A stretch of DNA of 64,000 nucleotides. Origin: Jannaschia sp. Os4. GTDB taxonomy: Bacteria > Pseudomonadota > Alphaproteobacteria > Rhodobacterales > Rhodobacteraceae. Shown here piece after piece: positions 24,501 through 33,696 of this stretch (the stretch's first letter is position 1; each line of letters opens with the position of its first letter). The stretch covers positions 106,526 through 170,525 of the forward strand of contig NZ_JAFCAR010000002.1 of assembly GCF_016820245.1 (NCBI RefSeq). Reading direction: 5' to 3'. Under the pieces are notes generated by a model. It ran no database searches. It was not told where the DNA came from and was given only the letters and a program-made list of their open reading frames with translations. Position numbers and translations under genes: made by a program.

Positions 24501-24956
24501 ATGGACTGGACGCTTTTCGCCCTCTTCCTCGCCGCCTGCGGGGCCGCCGCCGCCACCGGCTCGATGTTCCCGCCGGACGAATGGTACCGCCGCCTCGACA
24601 AGCCCGCGTGGACCCCGCCGGACTGGCTCTTCCCGATCGCGTGGACGCTGCTCTACCTCGCCCTCGCCGTGGCGGCGGCCCGCGTCGCACGCCTTCCGGA
24701 CGCCCATTACGCGCTGGCGTTCTGGGCGGTGCAGATCGCGCTCAACACGCTCTGGACGCCGGTCTTCTTCGGCTTGCGCCGCATGGGTGCGGGGCTGGTG
24801 GTGATCGGGCTGCTGTGGCTCGCGGTGGCGGGGCTGCTGTGGGCGCTCTGGCCGCTCGACGCGCTCTCCTTCTGGATCGTCGCGCCCTACCTCGTCTGGG
24901 TCAGCTACGCCGCCGCCCTGAACGCCAGCCTCCGGGCGCGGAACCCGGACGCCTGA
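24501..24956 (+). CDS. tspO: TspO/MBR family protein (tryptophan-rich sensory protein)
   Basis: A 151-residue membrane protein with five hydrophobic helices and the family's aromatic-rich motifs: F-P-P-D-E-W-Y near 29, L-D-K-P-A-W-T-P-P near 37, N-T-L-W-T-P-x-F-F-G near 90 and Y-L-V-W-V-S-Y-A near 130. In Rhodobacter TspO binds porphyrins and dampens photosynthesis gene expression in air. The crtI-crtB-tspO order matches Rhodobacter. The ATG at 24501 is preceded by AGGTG; a GTG at 24492 is possible. Repeat copy 3 begins immediately after the stop. Confidence 0.94.
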   Translation: MDWTLFALFLAACGAAAATGSMFPPDEWYRRLDKPAWTPPDWLFPIAWTLLYLALAVAAARVARLPDAHYALAFWAVQIALNTLWTPVFFGLRRMGAGLVVIGLLWLAVAGLLWALWPLDALSFWIVAPYLVWVSYAAALNASLRARNPDA

Positions 24957-25007
24957 CCCCCCTTTCTTGGTCGAAATATCCCGGGGGTCCGGGGGCGGCG
25001 CCCCCGG
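24957..25007 (+). repeat. Intergenic stem-loop repeat, copy 3
   Basis: Starts directly after the tspO stop: a pyrimidine run with CTTTCTTGG, GAAATATCCCGGGGG, then hairpin CCGGGGGC-GGC-GCCCCCGG (24989-25007). It lies between convergent tspO and infB. Confidence 0.8.
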
Positions 25008-25030
25008 CGGGTCGCCCCGCAGGGGCGAAC

Positions 25031-25062
25031 GGAAAAAGGGGCGGCCCGACGGACCGCCCCTT
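25031..25062 (-). terminator. Rho-independent terminator of the rimP-nusA-infB operon
   Basis: On the minus strand, AAGGGGCGG pairs with CCGCCCCTT around a 9-base loop (stem 25036-25062) and runs into TTTTTCC. It lies 23 bases after the infB stop. The stem is symmetric enough to act on tspO transcripts too, though no U-run exists in that direction. Confidence 0.8.
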
Positions 25063-25084
25063 CCCATCGCGTATCGGCCCGGGG

Positions 25085-27544
25085 TCAGGCGAGCGTGCGC
25101 TCGACCTCCTCGCGCTCGAAGATCTCGATGACGTCGCCCGGGCGGATGTCCTCGTAGTTCTCGAAGGCCATGCCGCACTCTTGGCCCGACTGGACCTCCT
25201 TCACCTCGTCCTTGAAGCGCTTGAGCGTCTTGAGCGTGCCCTCGTGGATCACGGTGTCGTCCCGCAGGAGGCGCACCCCCGCCGAGCGGCGCGCGACGCC
25301 CTCGGTCACCAGGCAGCCCGCCACGTTGCCGACGCCGGTGACGCGGAACACCTCCTTGATGTTCGCGTAGCCGATGAAGTTCTCGCGCACCTCGGCCGAC
25401 AGCAGGCCGGAGGCCGCCGCCTTCACGTCGTCCACGAGGTCGTAGATCACCGAGTAGTAGCGGATCTCCACGCCCTTCTGGTTGGCCGCCGCGCGCGCGG
25501 GCGCGTTGGCCCGGACGTTGAAGCCGATGACCGGCGCGCCGGACGCCTCGGCGAGGCCGATGTCCGACTCGGTGATGGCGCCGACGCCCGAATGGAGCAT
25601 CCGCACCCGCACCTCGTCGTTGCCGATCTTCTCCATCGCCTGCGCGATGGCCTCGGCGGAGCCCTGCACGTCGGCCTTCACGAGGATCGGGAGCTCGGAC
25701 ACGTTCTCGTCGGCCTTGGCCTTGGCCAAGAGCTGGTCGAGCGTCGTCGCCGCGCCGAGCGCCGCGCGCTTGTCCTTCGACTGCTGCTCGCGGAACTCCG
25801 CGATCTCGCGCGCCTCGCCCTCGGTCTTGACGACGTTGAGGACGTCGCCCGCCTCGGGGGTGCCGTTCAGGCCCAGCACCTCGACGGGGACGGAGGGACC
25901 CGCCTCCTTCACGCGCTTGCCTTGGTCGTTCTCCATCGCGCGGACCTTGCCCCACTGCTCGCCCACGACGAAGATGTCGCCCTGCTTGAGCGTGCCGTTC
26001 TGCACGAGCACGGTCGCCACGGGGCCGCGGCCCACGTCGAGCTGCGCCTCCACCACGGCGCCGATGGCGGCGCGGTTGGGGTTGGCCTTCAGCTCGAGCA
26101 CCTCGGCCTGCAGCGCGATGGCCTCCAGCAGCTCGTCGAGGCCTTGGCCCGTGGCGGCCGAGACCTCCACGTCCTGCACCTCGCCCGAGAGCTTCTCGAC
26201 GATGACCTCGTAGCGCAGCAGGTCCGAGCGCACCTTGTCGGGGTCCGCCGCCGGCAGGTCGACCTTGTTGATCGCCACGATCATCGGCACCTCGGCCGCC
26301 TTGGCGTGGTTGATGGCCTCGATGGTCTGCGGCATGACCGCGTCGTCCGCCGCCACCACCAGCACCACGATGTCCGTCACCTGCGCGCCGCGGGCGCGCA
26401 TGGAGGTGAACGCCGCGTGGCCGGGCGTGTCGAGGAAGGTCAGCGTCGCGTCGCCCTGCTTCACCTGGTAGGCGCCGATGTGCTGGGTGATGCCGCCCGC
26501 CTCGCCCGCGACGACGCGGGTCTTGCGGATGGCGTCCAGCAGCGACGTCTTGCCGTGGTCGACATGGCCCATGATCGTGATGACCGGCGCGCGGGACTCG
26601 AGATCCTCGGCGCGGTCCTCCTCGACCTCGATGGCCTGCTCCACGTCGGAGGCGCTGACGCGCTGCACCTTGTGGCCCATCTCCTCGATGACGAGCTCGG
26701 CCGTGTCGGCGTCGATCGTCTGGGTCTGGGTCGCCATGATGCCGTTCTGCATCAGCGTCTTGACCACGTCGGCCGCGCGCTCGGACATCCGGGAGGCCAG
26801 CTCGCCCACCGTGATCGCCTCGGGCAGCTGGACCGTGCGGACCACCTTCTCCTGCGGGCCGGACGAGCCGCCGCCGCGCTGGCGCTGCTGCTTGCGCCGC
26901 ATGGAGGCGAGCGAGCGGGTGCGCCCCTCGCCGCCGCGCAGGGCCTGGTTGACCGTCAGCTTGCCGCCCCGGCGCTCGCCGCCGCGCGGCTTGCCGGAAT
27001 CGTCGTCGCGGCGGCGCGGCGCGTCGCGCCCGCCGGGCTTGGCGTCCGGGCCGAGGTTGCGCTGGCGCTGCGGCGCGCCCGCGTCCTGCTTGGCGGTCGG
27101 CTCGGCAGGGCGGGGGTTCTTCGCCTCCTCGGCCTCGCGCTTGCGCCGGGCGTCCTCCTCGGCGCGGGCGCGGGCGAGTTCCTCGCGCTCCTTCTCCTCG
27201 CGCTCCTTGGCCTCGAGCTCGGAGCGGCGGCGCTCGCGCGCCTCCTGCGCCTCGCGGGCGGCGGCCTCGCGCTTCTCGGCCTCCTCGGCCTCGCGCGCCT
27301 TCGCGAGCTGGAGCGCCTTGAGGCGGCGCTGCATCTCGGCGTCGGTCGTCCCGCCCGCCGACTTGCCCCCGGCGGCGTTGTCGCGCGCGGGGTTCGAGGC
27401 GGTCGGCTTCGGCGCCATCACGCGCTTGCGCTTGGTCTCCACGACCACGTTCTTCGTGCGCCCGCGGGCGAAGCTCTGCTTCACCTGCCCGCTGCGCGCG
27501 CCCCCGGAGAGACCGAGGGGTTTCCGTCCGTCAGAATCGCTCAT
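25085..27544 (-). CDS. infB: Translation initiation factor IF-2
   Basis: GTPase that brings initiator tRNA to the ribosome. The 819-residue protein has the IF2-associated N-terminal piece, a long charged Glu/Arg/Ala-rich coil (about 65-150), an IF2_N module near 235-285, the GTPase domain with GHVDHGKT (326-333), DTPGH (372-376) and NKVD (426-429), and EF-Tu-like domains to the end. The ATG at 27544 overlaps the ylxR stop as ATGA. It is the last gene of the rimP-nusA-ylxR-infB operon and is followed by a good terminator. Confidence 0.98.
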   Translation of the reverse strand: MSDSDGRKPLGLSGGARSGQVKQSFARGRTKNVVVETKRKRVMAPKPTASNPARDNAAGGKSAGGTTDAEMQRRLKALQLAKAREAEEAEKREAAAREAQEARERRRSELEAKEREEKEREELARARAEEDARRKREAEEAKNPRPAEPTAKQDAGAPQRQRNLGPDAKPGGRDAPRRRDDDSGKPRGGERRGGKLTVNQALRGGEGRTRSLASMRRKQQRQRGGGSSGPQEKVVRTVQLPEAITVGELASRMSERAADVVKTLMQNGIMATQTQTIDADTAELVIEEMGHKVQRVSASDVEQAIEVEEDRAEDLESRAPVITIMGHVDHGKTSLLDAIRKTRVVAGEAGGITQHIGAYQVKQGDATLTFLDTPGHAAFTSMRARGAQVTDIVVLVVAADDAVMPQTIEAINHAKAAEVPMIVAINKVDLPAADPDKVRSDLLRYEVIVEKLSGEVQDVEVSAATGQGLDELLEAIALQAEVLELKANPNRAAIGAVVEAQLDVGRGPVATVLVQNGTLKQGDIFVVGEQWGKVRAMENDQGKRVKEAGPSVPVEVLGLNGTPEAGDVLNVVKTEGEAREIAEFREQQSKDKRAALGAATTLDQLLAKAKADENVSELPILVKADVQGSAEAIAQAMEKIGNDEVRVRMLHSGVGAITESDIGLAEASGAPVIGFNVRANAPARAAANQKGVEIRYYSVIYDLVDDVKAAASGLLSAEVRENFIGYANIKEVFRVTGVGNVAGCLVTEGVARRSAGVRLLRDDTVIHEGTLKTLKRFKDEVKEVQSGQECGMAFENYEDIRPGDVIEIFEREEVERTLA

Positions 27545-28173
27545 GCGTTCAGTCGTTCCTTTCCGGAGGCGCGGTCGCCCCCGTCATTTGCACGTATGCC
27601 TTTGAGCCTTGCGGCGTCCTCTACAACCCTTCGCCCCAGCGCGCCAGCCGCCACCACCGCGTGCACCACGCGGTCGCGGCCGAACGCCAAGCCGATCTCG
27701 TCGGCCGTCAGGTGGCCGATCCAGCGCGCCCCCTCCGGGGTCCAGAGCTTGCCCTTGCCCCGCTCGGAGCCGTCCGTGGCCTGCAGCAGCGCCGCCACCG
27801 GCCACGAGGCCAACGCGTCGCGGACCTTCTCGTAGCCCGACACGGCCGCCCCCGCCTTGCGGGCGAGGCCGATGGCGTCCTGCACCCGCTTGAGCAGGCC
27901 GTCCTCCACAATGTCCAAGAGCCCCTCGGGGACCGCGACCTGCGCCTTGGCCCCCTTGGAGAACATGCGCTTGGAAATCGCGCGTTCAAGGACCGCCCGG
28001 TCGGCGGCCACGTAGATCCCCCGGCCCGGCAGCTTGGCCGCCAGATCGGGGACGACCGTGCCGTCCGGCCCGGCCACGAACCGGATCAGGCCGGCCTTGG
28101 GGCCGGTCTCTCCGGTGACGATGCAGCGGCGCTCGGGCTCGCTACGATCCTTGGATTTGCCACCTCGGCCCAG
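27541..28173 (-). CDS. YlxR-family RNA-binding protein with L7Ae-like C-terminal domain, unusual start
   Basis: A protein of the nusA-infB operon with an N-terminal YlxR/DUF448 domain (E-R-R-C-I-V-T-G near 12-18, [13 protein letters not shown]) and a C-terminal L7Ae-like RNA-binding domain (A-I-G-L-A-R-K-A-G). The frame is open from the nusA stop, yet it holds no ATG, GTG or TTG before the GTG at 28077, which would delete the conserved C-x-V-T-G segment. Homologues begin about M-T-R-G-G-x-x-K-D-R; here [10 protein letters not shown] starts at a CTG (28173), my preferred start (210 residues). No clear Shine-Dalgarno sequence is seen, so initiation may rely on coupling to nusA, whose stop is 18 bases upstream. 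Start uncertain; family secure. Confidence 0.85.
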   Translation of the reverse strand: MGRGGKSKDRSEPERRCIVTGETGPKAGLIRFVAGPDGTVVPDLAAKLPGRGIYVAADRAVLERAISKRMFSKGAKAQVAVPEGLLDIVEDGLLKRVQDAIGLARKAGAAVSGYEKVRDALASWPVAALLQATDGSERGKGKLWTPEGARWIGHLTADEIGLAFGRDRVVHAVVAAGALGRRVVEDAARLKGIRANDGGDRASGKERLNA

Positions 28174-28191
28174 GAAGACGATCCGGGGCGA

Positions 28192-29829
28192 TCACGCCCC
28201 GGCCTCCTCGGTCTGCGGGGCGTCCTCGCCCTCGGCCTCGTCGTCCTCGCCTTGGCCGAGCGCCTCCTCCGGGGTGATCATGCCGACCATCACGCGCGCC
28301 GTCATCACGAGGTCGCGCGCCTCCTCCAGCGACAGGTCGAACTGCTCCAGCAGGCCCTCCTCCTTGACGCGCTGGTCGTCGATGGTGGTCCAGCCGCCCG
28401 CCAGCTCCCAGTCCGCGCAGCGCGCGAACTCGGCGATGTCGGTGACGCCGTCCTTGGCCAGCACCTCCAGCATCTGGGGCGTGAGCCCCTCGAAGGCGGC
28501 GAGGTCGTCCTCGAGCCCCGCCTCGCGGGCACGCTCCATGGCGAGGCGGTTCTGCTCCTCGATGTGGTCGCGGGCGCGGGCCTGCAGCTCGGAGGCGGTC
28601 TCCTCGTCGACGCCGTCGATCACCGTGAGCTCGTCGATCTCGACATAGGCCACCTCCTCGAGGTTGGTGAACCCCTCGGAGACGAGCAGCTGGGCGAAGA
28701 ACTCGTCCACGTCGAGTGTCTCCTGGAACAGCTTGGTGCGGGCCTCGAACTCGGCCTGGCGGCGCTTCGATTCCTCCTCCTCGGTGAGGATGTCGATGTC
28801 GAGGCCCGTCAGCTGCGACGCGAGGCGCACGTTCTGGCCGCGCCGCCCGATGGCGAGCGACAGCTGCTCCTCGGGGACGACGACCTCGATCTTCTCCTCG
28901 TCGTCGTCGAGCACGACCTTGGAGACCTCGGCCGGCTGCAGCGCGTTCACGAGGAAGGTCGGCAGGTCCTCGTTCCACGGGATGATGTCGATCTTCTCGC
29001 CCTGCAGCTCGTTGACGACGGCCTGCACGCGGGAGCCCCGCATGCCGACGCAGGCGCCGACCGGGTCCGTGCCCGAATCGTAGGAGATGACGGCGATCTT
29101 GGCGCGCGACCCCGGATCGCGGGCGCAGGCCTTGATCTCGACCACGCCGTCGTAGATCTCCGGCACCTCCATCTTGAACAGCTCCTCCATGAACTCCGGC
29201 GCGGTGCGCGACAGGAAGATCTGGGGGCCGCGCGGCTCGCGGCGGACGTCCTTGATGTAGACGCGGATGCGGTCGCCGGGGCGGTAGGCCTCGCGCCCGA
29301 TCTTCTCGTTGCGGCGCAGCACGGCCTCGCCCGCGCCGATGTCGATGATGATGTTGCCGTACTCCTCGCGGCGCACGGTGCCGTTGATGATCGTGCCGGC
29401 GCGGTCCTTGAACTCCTCGTACTGGCGCTCGCGCTCGGCCTCGCGGACCTTCTGCAGGATGACCTGCTTGGCCGACTGGGCGGCGATGCGGCCCATCTCG
29501 ACCGGCGGCACCTCGTCGACCAGCTCGTCGCCCACGGCGGGGTCGGCCTTGTACTGCTTGGCCTGCTCGACGGTCAGGTAGGCCTTCTCGTTCTCCAGCT
29601 CCTCGGCATCGTCCTCGACGACGGTGCGGACGCGGGTGAAGGTCGCGTGCCCGGACTTGCGGTCGATGGACACGCGGATGTCCATCTCGCTGCCGTAGCG
29701 GGACTTGGCGGCGCGGGCGAGGCTCTCCTCCATGGCCTCGATCACGAGGCCCGGGTCGATCATCTTCTCGCGCGCGACCGCGTCGGCGATCTGGAGCAGC
29801 TCCAGCTGGTTGGCGGACGTGATGGCCAT
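28192..29829 (-). CDS. nusA: Transcription termination/antitermination factor NusA
   Basis: Binds RNA polymerase and nascent RNA and modulates pausing, termination and antitermination. The 545-residue protein has an N-terminal polymerase-binding domain (1-130), an S1 domain (about 135-200, with G-T-I-I-N-G-T-V), two KH domains (to about 345, including [10 protein letters not shown] and [13 protein letters not shown]) and C-terminal acidic helix-hairpin-helix repeats. The ATG at 29829 shares one base with the rimP stop (TGATG). Confidence 0.98.
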   Translation of the reverse strand: MAITSANQLELLQIADAVAREKMIDPGLVIEAMEESLARAAKSRYGSEMDIRVSIDRKSGHATFTRVRTVVEDDAEELENEKAYLTVEQAKQYKADPAVGDELVDEVPPVEMGRIAAQSAKQVILQKVREAERERQYEEFKDRAGTIINGTVRREEYGNIIIDIGAGEAVLRRNEKIGREAYRPGDRIRVYIKDVRREPRGPQIFLSRTAPEFMEELFKMEVPEIYDGVVEIKACARDPGSRAKIAVISYDSGTDPVGACVGMRGSRVQAVVNELQGEKIDIIPWNEDLPTFLVNALQPAEVSKVVLDDDEEKIEVVVPEEQLSLAIGRRGQNVRLASQLTGLDIDILTEEEESKRRQAEFEARTKLFQETLDVDEFFAQLLVSEGFTNLEEVAYVEIDELTVIDGVDEETASELQARARDHIEEQNRLAMERAREAGLEDDLAAFEGLTPQMLEVLAKDGVTDIAEFARCADWELAGGWTTIDDQRVKEEGLLEQFDLSLEEARDLVMTARVMVGMITPEEALGQGEDDEAEGEDAPQTEEAGA

Positions 29830-30422
29830 CAGGCGTCTCCGTCGTTGGATGTGTCGGTCAGGATTTCGTCGTAGTCGCTCTCGTCCACGTCGGCGGACTT
29901 GCCCGCCGCCTTGCGGGCGCGCAGCGTCTCGCGGATCAGCTCGTCGGTCAGCACGAGCTTGGCGTCGGCCAGGAGGTCGAAGGTCAGGCCGATCGTCACC
30001 GCCCCGCCGGGACGGTCGATCTCGATCAGCACCTCCTCGCCCTCGGTGCCCATGATCGTGCCCTTGAAGCGCTTCTGCCCGTCGATCAGGTCGACGGTCT
30101 CCAGCTTGGCCTCGTGCCCCTCCCACGCCTCGAAGTCCTTGAGCCGCGTGAGCGGGCGGTCGATGCCGGGGCTGCCGACCTCCAGCGTGTACTCCCCGTC
30201 GATCGGGTCCTCCACGTCGAGCACGGCCCCCAAGGCCGTGTTGATCTCGCCCAGCAGGTCGACCTCGATCCCGTCGGGCGTGTCGGCCATGATCTCCAGC
30301 AGGGGCGTCCGTCCGCCCTGCAGGCGCAGGCGCACCAGTTCGGCGCCCATGTCCTCGATCACGGGACGGACGATCTCGGCGAGGCGCCGGTCCATGGCTG
30401 TCTTGGCGACGAGGTCGCGCAT
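29829..30422 (-). CDS. rimP: Ribosome maturation factor RimP
   Basis: Assists 30S subunit maturation. The 197-residue protein has the family segments G-A-E-L-V-R-L-R near 30, the [18 protein letters not shown] core (about 95-113) and a C-terminal SH3-like domain to about 165, followed by an acidic tail. It is the first gene of the rimP-nusA-ylxR-infB operon. The ATG at 30422 follows GAGAGGAGAG. Only 32 bases upstream lies a terminator-like hairpin, so how the operon is transcribed is not obvious. Confidence 0.95.
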   Translation of the reverse strand: MRDLVAKTAMDRRLAEIVRPVIEDMGAELVRLRLQGGRTPLLEIMADTPDGIEVDLLGEINTALGAVLDVEDPIDGEYTLEVGSPGIDRPLTRLKDFEAWEGHEAKLETVDLIDGQKRFKGTIMGTEGEEVLIEIDRPGGAVTIGLTFDLLADAKLVLTDELIRETLRARKAAGKSADVDESDYDEILTDTSNDGDA

Positions 30423-30453
30423 GGTCTCTCCTCTCGCGGGCGGCCCCGAAAAC

Positions 30454-30482
30454 GAAAAAGGCGGGCTTCGCGGCCCGCCTTC
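30454..30482 (-). terminator. Intrinsic terminator hairpin upstream of rimP
   Basis: On the minus strand AAGGCGGGC-CGCGAA-GCCCGCCTT is followed by TTTCGTTTTC. It ends about 30 bases before the rimP ATG and lies downstream of the ABC ATPase stop (30561). It either ends the exporter ATPase transcript or attenuates the rimP-nusA-infB operon. Confidence 0.75.
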
Positions 30483-30492
30483 TTTCCGGTGG

Positions 30493-30552
30493 GTCCGCCG
30501 GGGCGGACGCCGCTGTCGAGGGCTACATAGGCGGGGGCGCGGAGCGGCGCAA
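30493..30552 (-). promoter_or_regulatory. Possible rimP operon promoter and leader hairpin
   Basis: Minus strand TTGCGC (30552-30547), 17 bases, TATGTA (30529-30524) form a weak promoter-like pair between the ATPase stop and the terminator hairpin. A second hairpin, GTCCGCC-CC-GGCGGAC (30508-30493), lies between it and the terminator. If transcription starts here the leader passes through both hairpins before rimP. Box matches are poor. Confidence 0.3.
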
Positions 30553-30560
30553 GGGCCGGC

Positions 30561-31244
30561 TCAGTCGTCGTCGCGCGGCGCGCCGCGGGCGCCGAGGATC
30601 TCCTCGTGGAACTGGATGCCCTCCTCCACGTCCTCGAAGAAGCGCAGCCGCCCCTCGTGCAGCACCGCCGCCTGGTCGCAGATGCGCTTGATCATCGCGA
30701 GGGAGTGCGTGACCATGATCGCGCCCCGCGTCTTCATCCGGGCGCGGAACAGGATCTCGCTCTTCTGCCGGAACGCGGCGTCGCCGACGGCGGTCACCTC
30801 GTCCACGAGGTAGTGGTCGAAGTCGATGCCCATCGACGTCCCGAAGGCGAGGCGCGCGCGCATCCCCGACGAGTAGGTCCGAACCGGCATGTCGAAGTGC
30901 CGCCCGAGCTCGGCGAAGTCCTCGACGAAGTCGCTGAGCTCGTAGCTGTCGACGCCGTAGACGCGGGCGAGGAAGCGGGTGTTCTGGCGCCCGGTCAGCT
31001 CGCCGTGGAACGACCCCGCGAAGCCCACCGGCCACGAGATCGTGCCGTCGGAGGTGACGGTGCCGGAATCCGCGTCGAGCACGCCCGCGATGACGCGCAG
31101 CAGCGTCGACTTGCCGGCCCCGTTCCGCCCGAGCAGGCCCACGGTCCGGCCGCTCGGGAAGACGGCGTCGATGTTGTCGGCCACCACCTTGGCGGAGCCG
31201 CCCTCGGTCCAGTACGCCTTGGTCAGCCCGTTGAGCGCGATCAC
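30561..31244 (-). CDS. Capsule polysaccharide ABC exporter ATPase (KpsT-like)
   Basis: The 227-residue ATP-binding subunit of an ABC-2 polysaccharide exporter. Walker A is GLLGRNGAGKST, the signature is Y-S-S-G-M-R-A-R-L-A-F and Walker B is Y-L-V-D-E-V, the variant forms typical of KpsT/RfbE-type polysaccharide ATPases. It lies 16 bases after the KpsE-like gene on the minus strand, with the KpsM-like permease diverging from the latter. Two capsule-type permeases are in the window (32750 and 41141); it could serve either. Confidence 0.9.
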   Translation of the reverse strand: MIALNGLTKAYWTEGGSAKVVADNIDAVFPSGRTVGLLGRNGAGKSTLLRVIAGVLDADSGTVTSDGTISWPVGFAGSFHGELTGRQNTRFLARVYGVDSYELSDFVEDFAELGRHFDMPVRTYSSGMRARLAFGTSMGIDFDHYLVDEVTAVGDAAFRQKSEILFRARMKTRGAIMVTHSLAMIKRICDQAAVLHEGRLRFFEDVEEGIQFHEEILGARGAPRDDD

Positions 31245-31260
31245 GGTCGGATCCCCGCCG

Positions 31261-32751
31261 TCAGCGCCGGTCGCGGACGCTGTACCACGCCAGCATGATG
31301 GTCGCCCACGTCACGAACAGGAACACCACCACGAGCGCGAGCAGGAGCGGGCGCCGGGGGTAGGCGGGCGTCTCGGCCAAGGTCGGGCCGACATAGGCGG
31401 CGAGGTAGCGGGACTGCCGCTGGGCCTCGGCCTGCGCGGCGTCGAGCGCGGTGAGCGCGGCGGCGTACGCGGCCTGCGCGAACTCGAGGTCGACCGACAG
31501 GCGCTCGTACTCGCCCACGAGGCGGGAGTAGTCCGTCGCGCCCCCCCCGTCGGTCCGCCCGCCGAACTTCTCGCGCTCGAGGTCGATGCGCGCCTGGATC
31601 GCGTCGATGCGCTGCTGGGCCTGCACGAGGCGCGGATCGCCCTCGCGGGTGGCGTCCTGCAGCAGGTCGAGCTCGATGAACGCCTCGGCGAGCTGGCCCT
31701 GCAGCGAGTTGAGCACGCCGAGCAGGACGGTGAGGTCCTGCAGCGGATCGACGATCTGGTTGTCGCTCCGGAACCGCAGGAGCTGCGCCCGCGCGTCCTT
31801 CAGCCGCTCCAGCGCGCGCTCCAGCTCCTCGCGGGCGTAGCGCGTCGCGTCCTCCCGCGCGATGGCGGTGAGGCGGTTGATCGTGGCCGAGCTCTCCTCG
31901 AAGACCGCGAGCGCGATGGCGCGCGAGTCCTCGGGGTCGAAGGACAGGACGCGCACCTCGAGCAGGTTCGACGAGGAGTCGAGCGCGACGCTGACCATGC
32001 GGCCCCAGTAGTCGACGAGATCCTCCAGCGAGGCGTCCGGCGCGAGGGCGAAGACGGGATCCTCGTCGTGGGGCGGCGACCAGATCGCGCGCAGGTCCAG
32101 CCGCTCGTCGAGCCGCTGCACGAGTTCTTGGCTGCGGGCGTAGTCGTGCACGATGTCGGCGTCCGTCTCGGCCCCCGTCGCCGCGCCGAGGCCGCCGAGG
32201 CCGCCGAACACCGACTCGATGGAGGAGGTCACGTCCTCGGCCCGGATCGAGAAGCCGATATAGGAGGCGTACTGGTCCGTCGCGCGGGTCCAGAGGTACC
32301 ACGCCGCCATGATGGACGGCAGGATCACGCCGACGATCAGGGTCATCACCATCAGGACGTGGCGCCCGCGCGGCGCGCTGGGCCGGGCGGGCGGGCGCAC
32401 GGCGGGGGGCGGCTTGGCGGCCTTGGCCTTCTCGGCCCGCTCCGCGACCTTCGCCTCGGCCTTGGCCGCCGCCTTGGCGGCCTTGGCCTCGGCCCGCGCC
32501 TCCTCCTTGGCCGCCCTCGCCTCGCGGCGCCTCTTCTTCTCCGCCGGATCGCGGCGCGGGCGCGCGGGGGCCTCGGCCTCGCGTCGCGCCGGCCCCTCCG
32601 GCCCGACCACGGCAGGAGGTTCCCCGGCCGCGTCGGGCGCGGCCCGGTCCGGCCCGGCGGTCGCGCGCGCCGCGGCAGATCTGTCGGCGGTGTCTTCCAA
32701 ATCCGGTCCGATGCGGTAACTCTGGGACCTCGGACGATAGGGGCATCGCAT
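31261..32751 (-). CDS. Capsule polysaccharide export protein, KpsE/RkpR-like (polysaccharide co-polymerase type)
   Basis: Links the inner-membrane ABC exporter to the outer-membrane channel. An N-terminal cytosolic tail rich in Ala, Lys, Arg and Pro (to about 120) is followed by a transmembrane helix (V-L-M-V-M-T-L-I-V-G-V-I), a large periplasmic part with coiled coils (E-E-L-E-R-A-L-E-R-L region) and a C-terminal transmembrane helix before S-V-R-D-R-R. The ATG at 32751 overlaps the ATG of the divergent permease, sharing CATG, which leaves no room for promoters; a TTG at 32700 (479 residues) or a later start is quite possible. Family assignment is good, start uncertain. Confidence 0.82.
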   Translation of the reverse strand: MRCPYRPRSQSYRIGPDLEDTADRSAAARATAGPDRAAPDAAGEPPAVVGPEGPARREAEAPARPRRDPAEKKRRREARAAKEEARAEAKAAKAAAKAEAKVAERAEKAKAAKPPPAVRPPARPSAPRGRHVLMVMTLIVGVILPSIMAAWYLWTRATDQYASYIGFSIRAEDVTSSIESVFGGLGGLGAATGAETDADIVHDYARSQELVQRLDERLDLRAIWSPPHDEDPVFALAPDASLEDLVDYWGRMVSVALDSSSNLLEVRVLSFDPEDSRAIALAVFEESSATINRLTAIAREDATRYAREELERALERLKDARAQLLRFRSDNQIVDPLQDLTVLLGVLNSLQGQLAEAFIELDLLQDATREGDPRLVQAQQRIDAIQARIDLEREKFGGRTDGGGATDYSRLVGEYERLSVDLEFAQAAYAAALTALDAAQAEAQRQSRYLAAYVGPTLAETPAYPRRPLLLALVVVFLFVTWATIMLAWYSVRDRR

Positions 32752-33586
32752 GGCGGATACCAGCGCCGACCCGACCGGCGGGCCGATGGCCGGGGTCATG
32801 CCGCCGCGCGCGCCGCGGAACCGGCGCCTGCAGATGATCCGCACCATCGGCGCGCTGATGCTGCGCGAGATGTCGACGACCTACGGCAAGTCCTCGCTCG
32901 GCTACTTCTGGATGATCGCCGAGCCCATCGCGAGCATCATGCTGCTGACGGTGGTGTTCAGCATCATGCTGCGCTCGCCCTCGCTGGGGGACAACTTCCC
33001 GCTCTTCTACGCCTCGGGGGTGATGACCTTCAGCATCTGGTCGCTGATGGTCGGCAAGATGGGCCAGTCGCTGATGTTCTCGCGGCAGCTCATCTCCTAC
33101 CCCGGCGTGACCTACCTCGACGCGCTGATCGCGCGGTTCCTGCTGACCGCGCTGACGCAGACGATGGTGGCCTACATCATCTACGGCGCCATCATCGTGA
33201 CCTACGATGTGGACGTCACCCTGCGGATCGAGTGGATCGCCCTCGCGCAGGGGCTGTGCTTCCTGTCGGCGGCGGGGCTGGGGACGCTCAACGCGTTCAT
33301 GCTCCCCGCCTTCCCGTGGTACCGCCCGATCTACTCGATCATCATGCGCCCGATGTTCCTGGTCTCGACGACGATCTACATCTACGAAGAGGTGCCGTCG
33401 CCCTACGACCAGTGGCTGCTGATCAACCCGCTGGTCCACATCATCGGCATCGCGCGGCGGGGGTTCTACATCACCTACGAGGCGGCGTGGGCCTCGCCGC
33501 TCTACGTGGTGGGCCTCGCGATGGTGTCGCTGACGGTGGGCCTCGCGCTGCTGCGGCGGGACGTGCGCATGGTCCTCGACCGCTGA
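32750..33586 (+). CDS. Capsule polysaccharide ABC exporter permease (KpsM-like)
   Basis: A 278-residue ABC-2 type membrane subunit with about six hydrophobic helices after a 30-residue polar N-terminus. The segments L-M-L-R-E-M-S-T-T-Y-G and L-G-Y-F-W-M-I-A-E-P are characteristic of capsule exporters. AGGGG lies 7 bases upstream of the ATG at 32750. It diverges from the KpsE-like gene, which with the ATPase gene lies on the other strand. The RTX gene follows after 110 bases on the same strand. Confidence 0.9.
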   Translation: MADTSADPTGGPMAGVMPPRAPRNRRLQMIRTIGALMLREMSTTYGKSSLGYFWMIAEPIASIMLLTVVFSIMLRSPSLGDNFPLFYASGVMTFSIWSLMVGKMGQSLMFSRQLISYPGVTYLDALIARFLLTALTQTMVAYIIYGAIIVTYDVDVTLRIEWIALAQGLCFLSAAGLGTLNAFMLPAFPWYRPIYSIIMRPMFLVSTTIYIYEEVPSPYDQWLLINPLVHIIGIARRGFYITYEAAWASPLYVVGLAMVSLTVGLALLRRDVRMVLDR

Positions 33587-33696
33587 CCCCCGCTTCGTTC
33601 GCACCTTAGGCGTTCGCCCCGGTTCCGCCGCATCCCCGGCCCGGCGCCCGTCGGGGCGGCGCCCGATCCTCGCGTCCGAGTCCATCGGAGGTCGGC

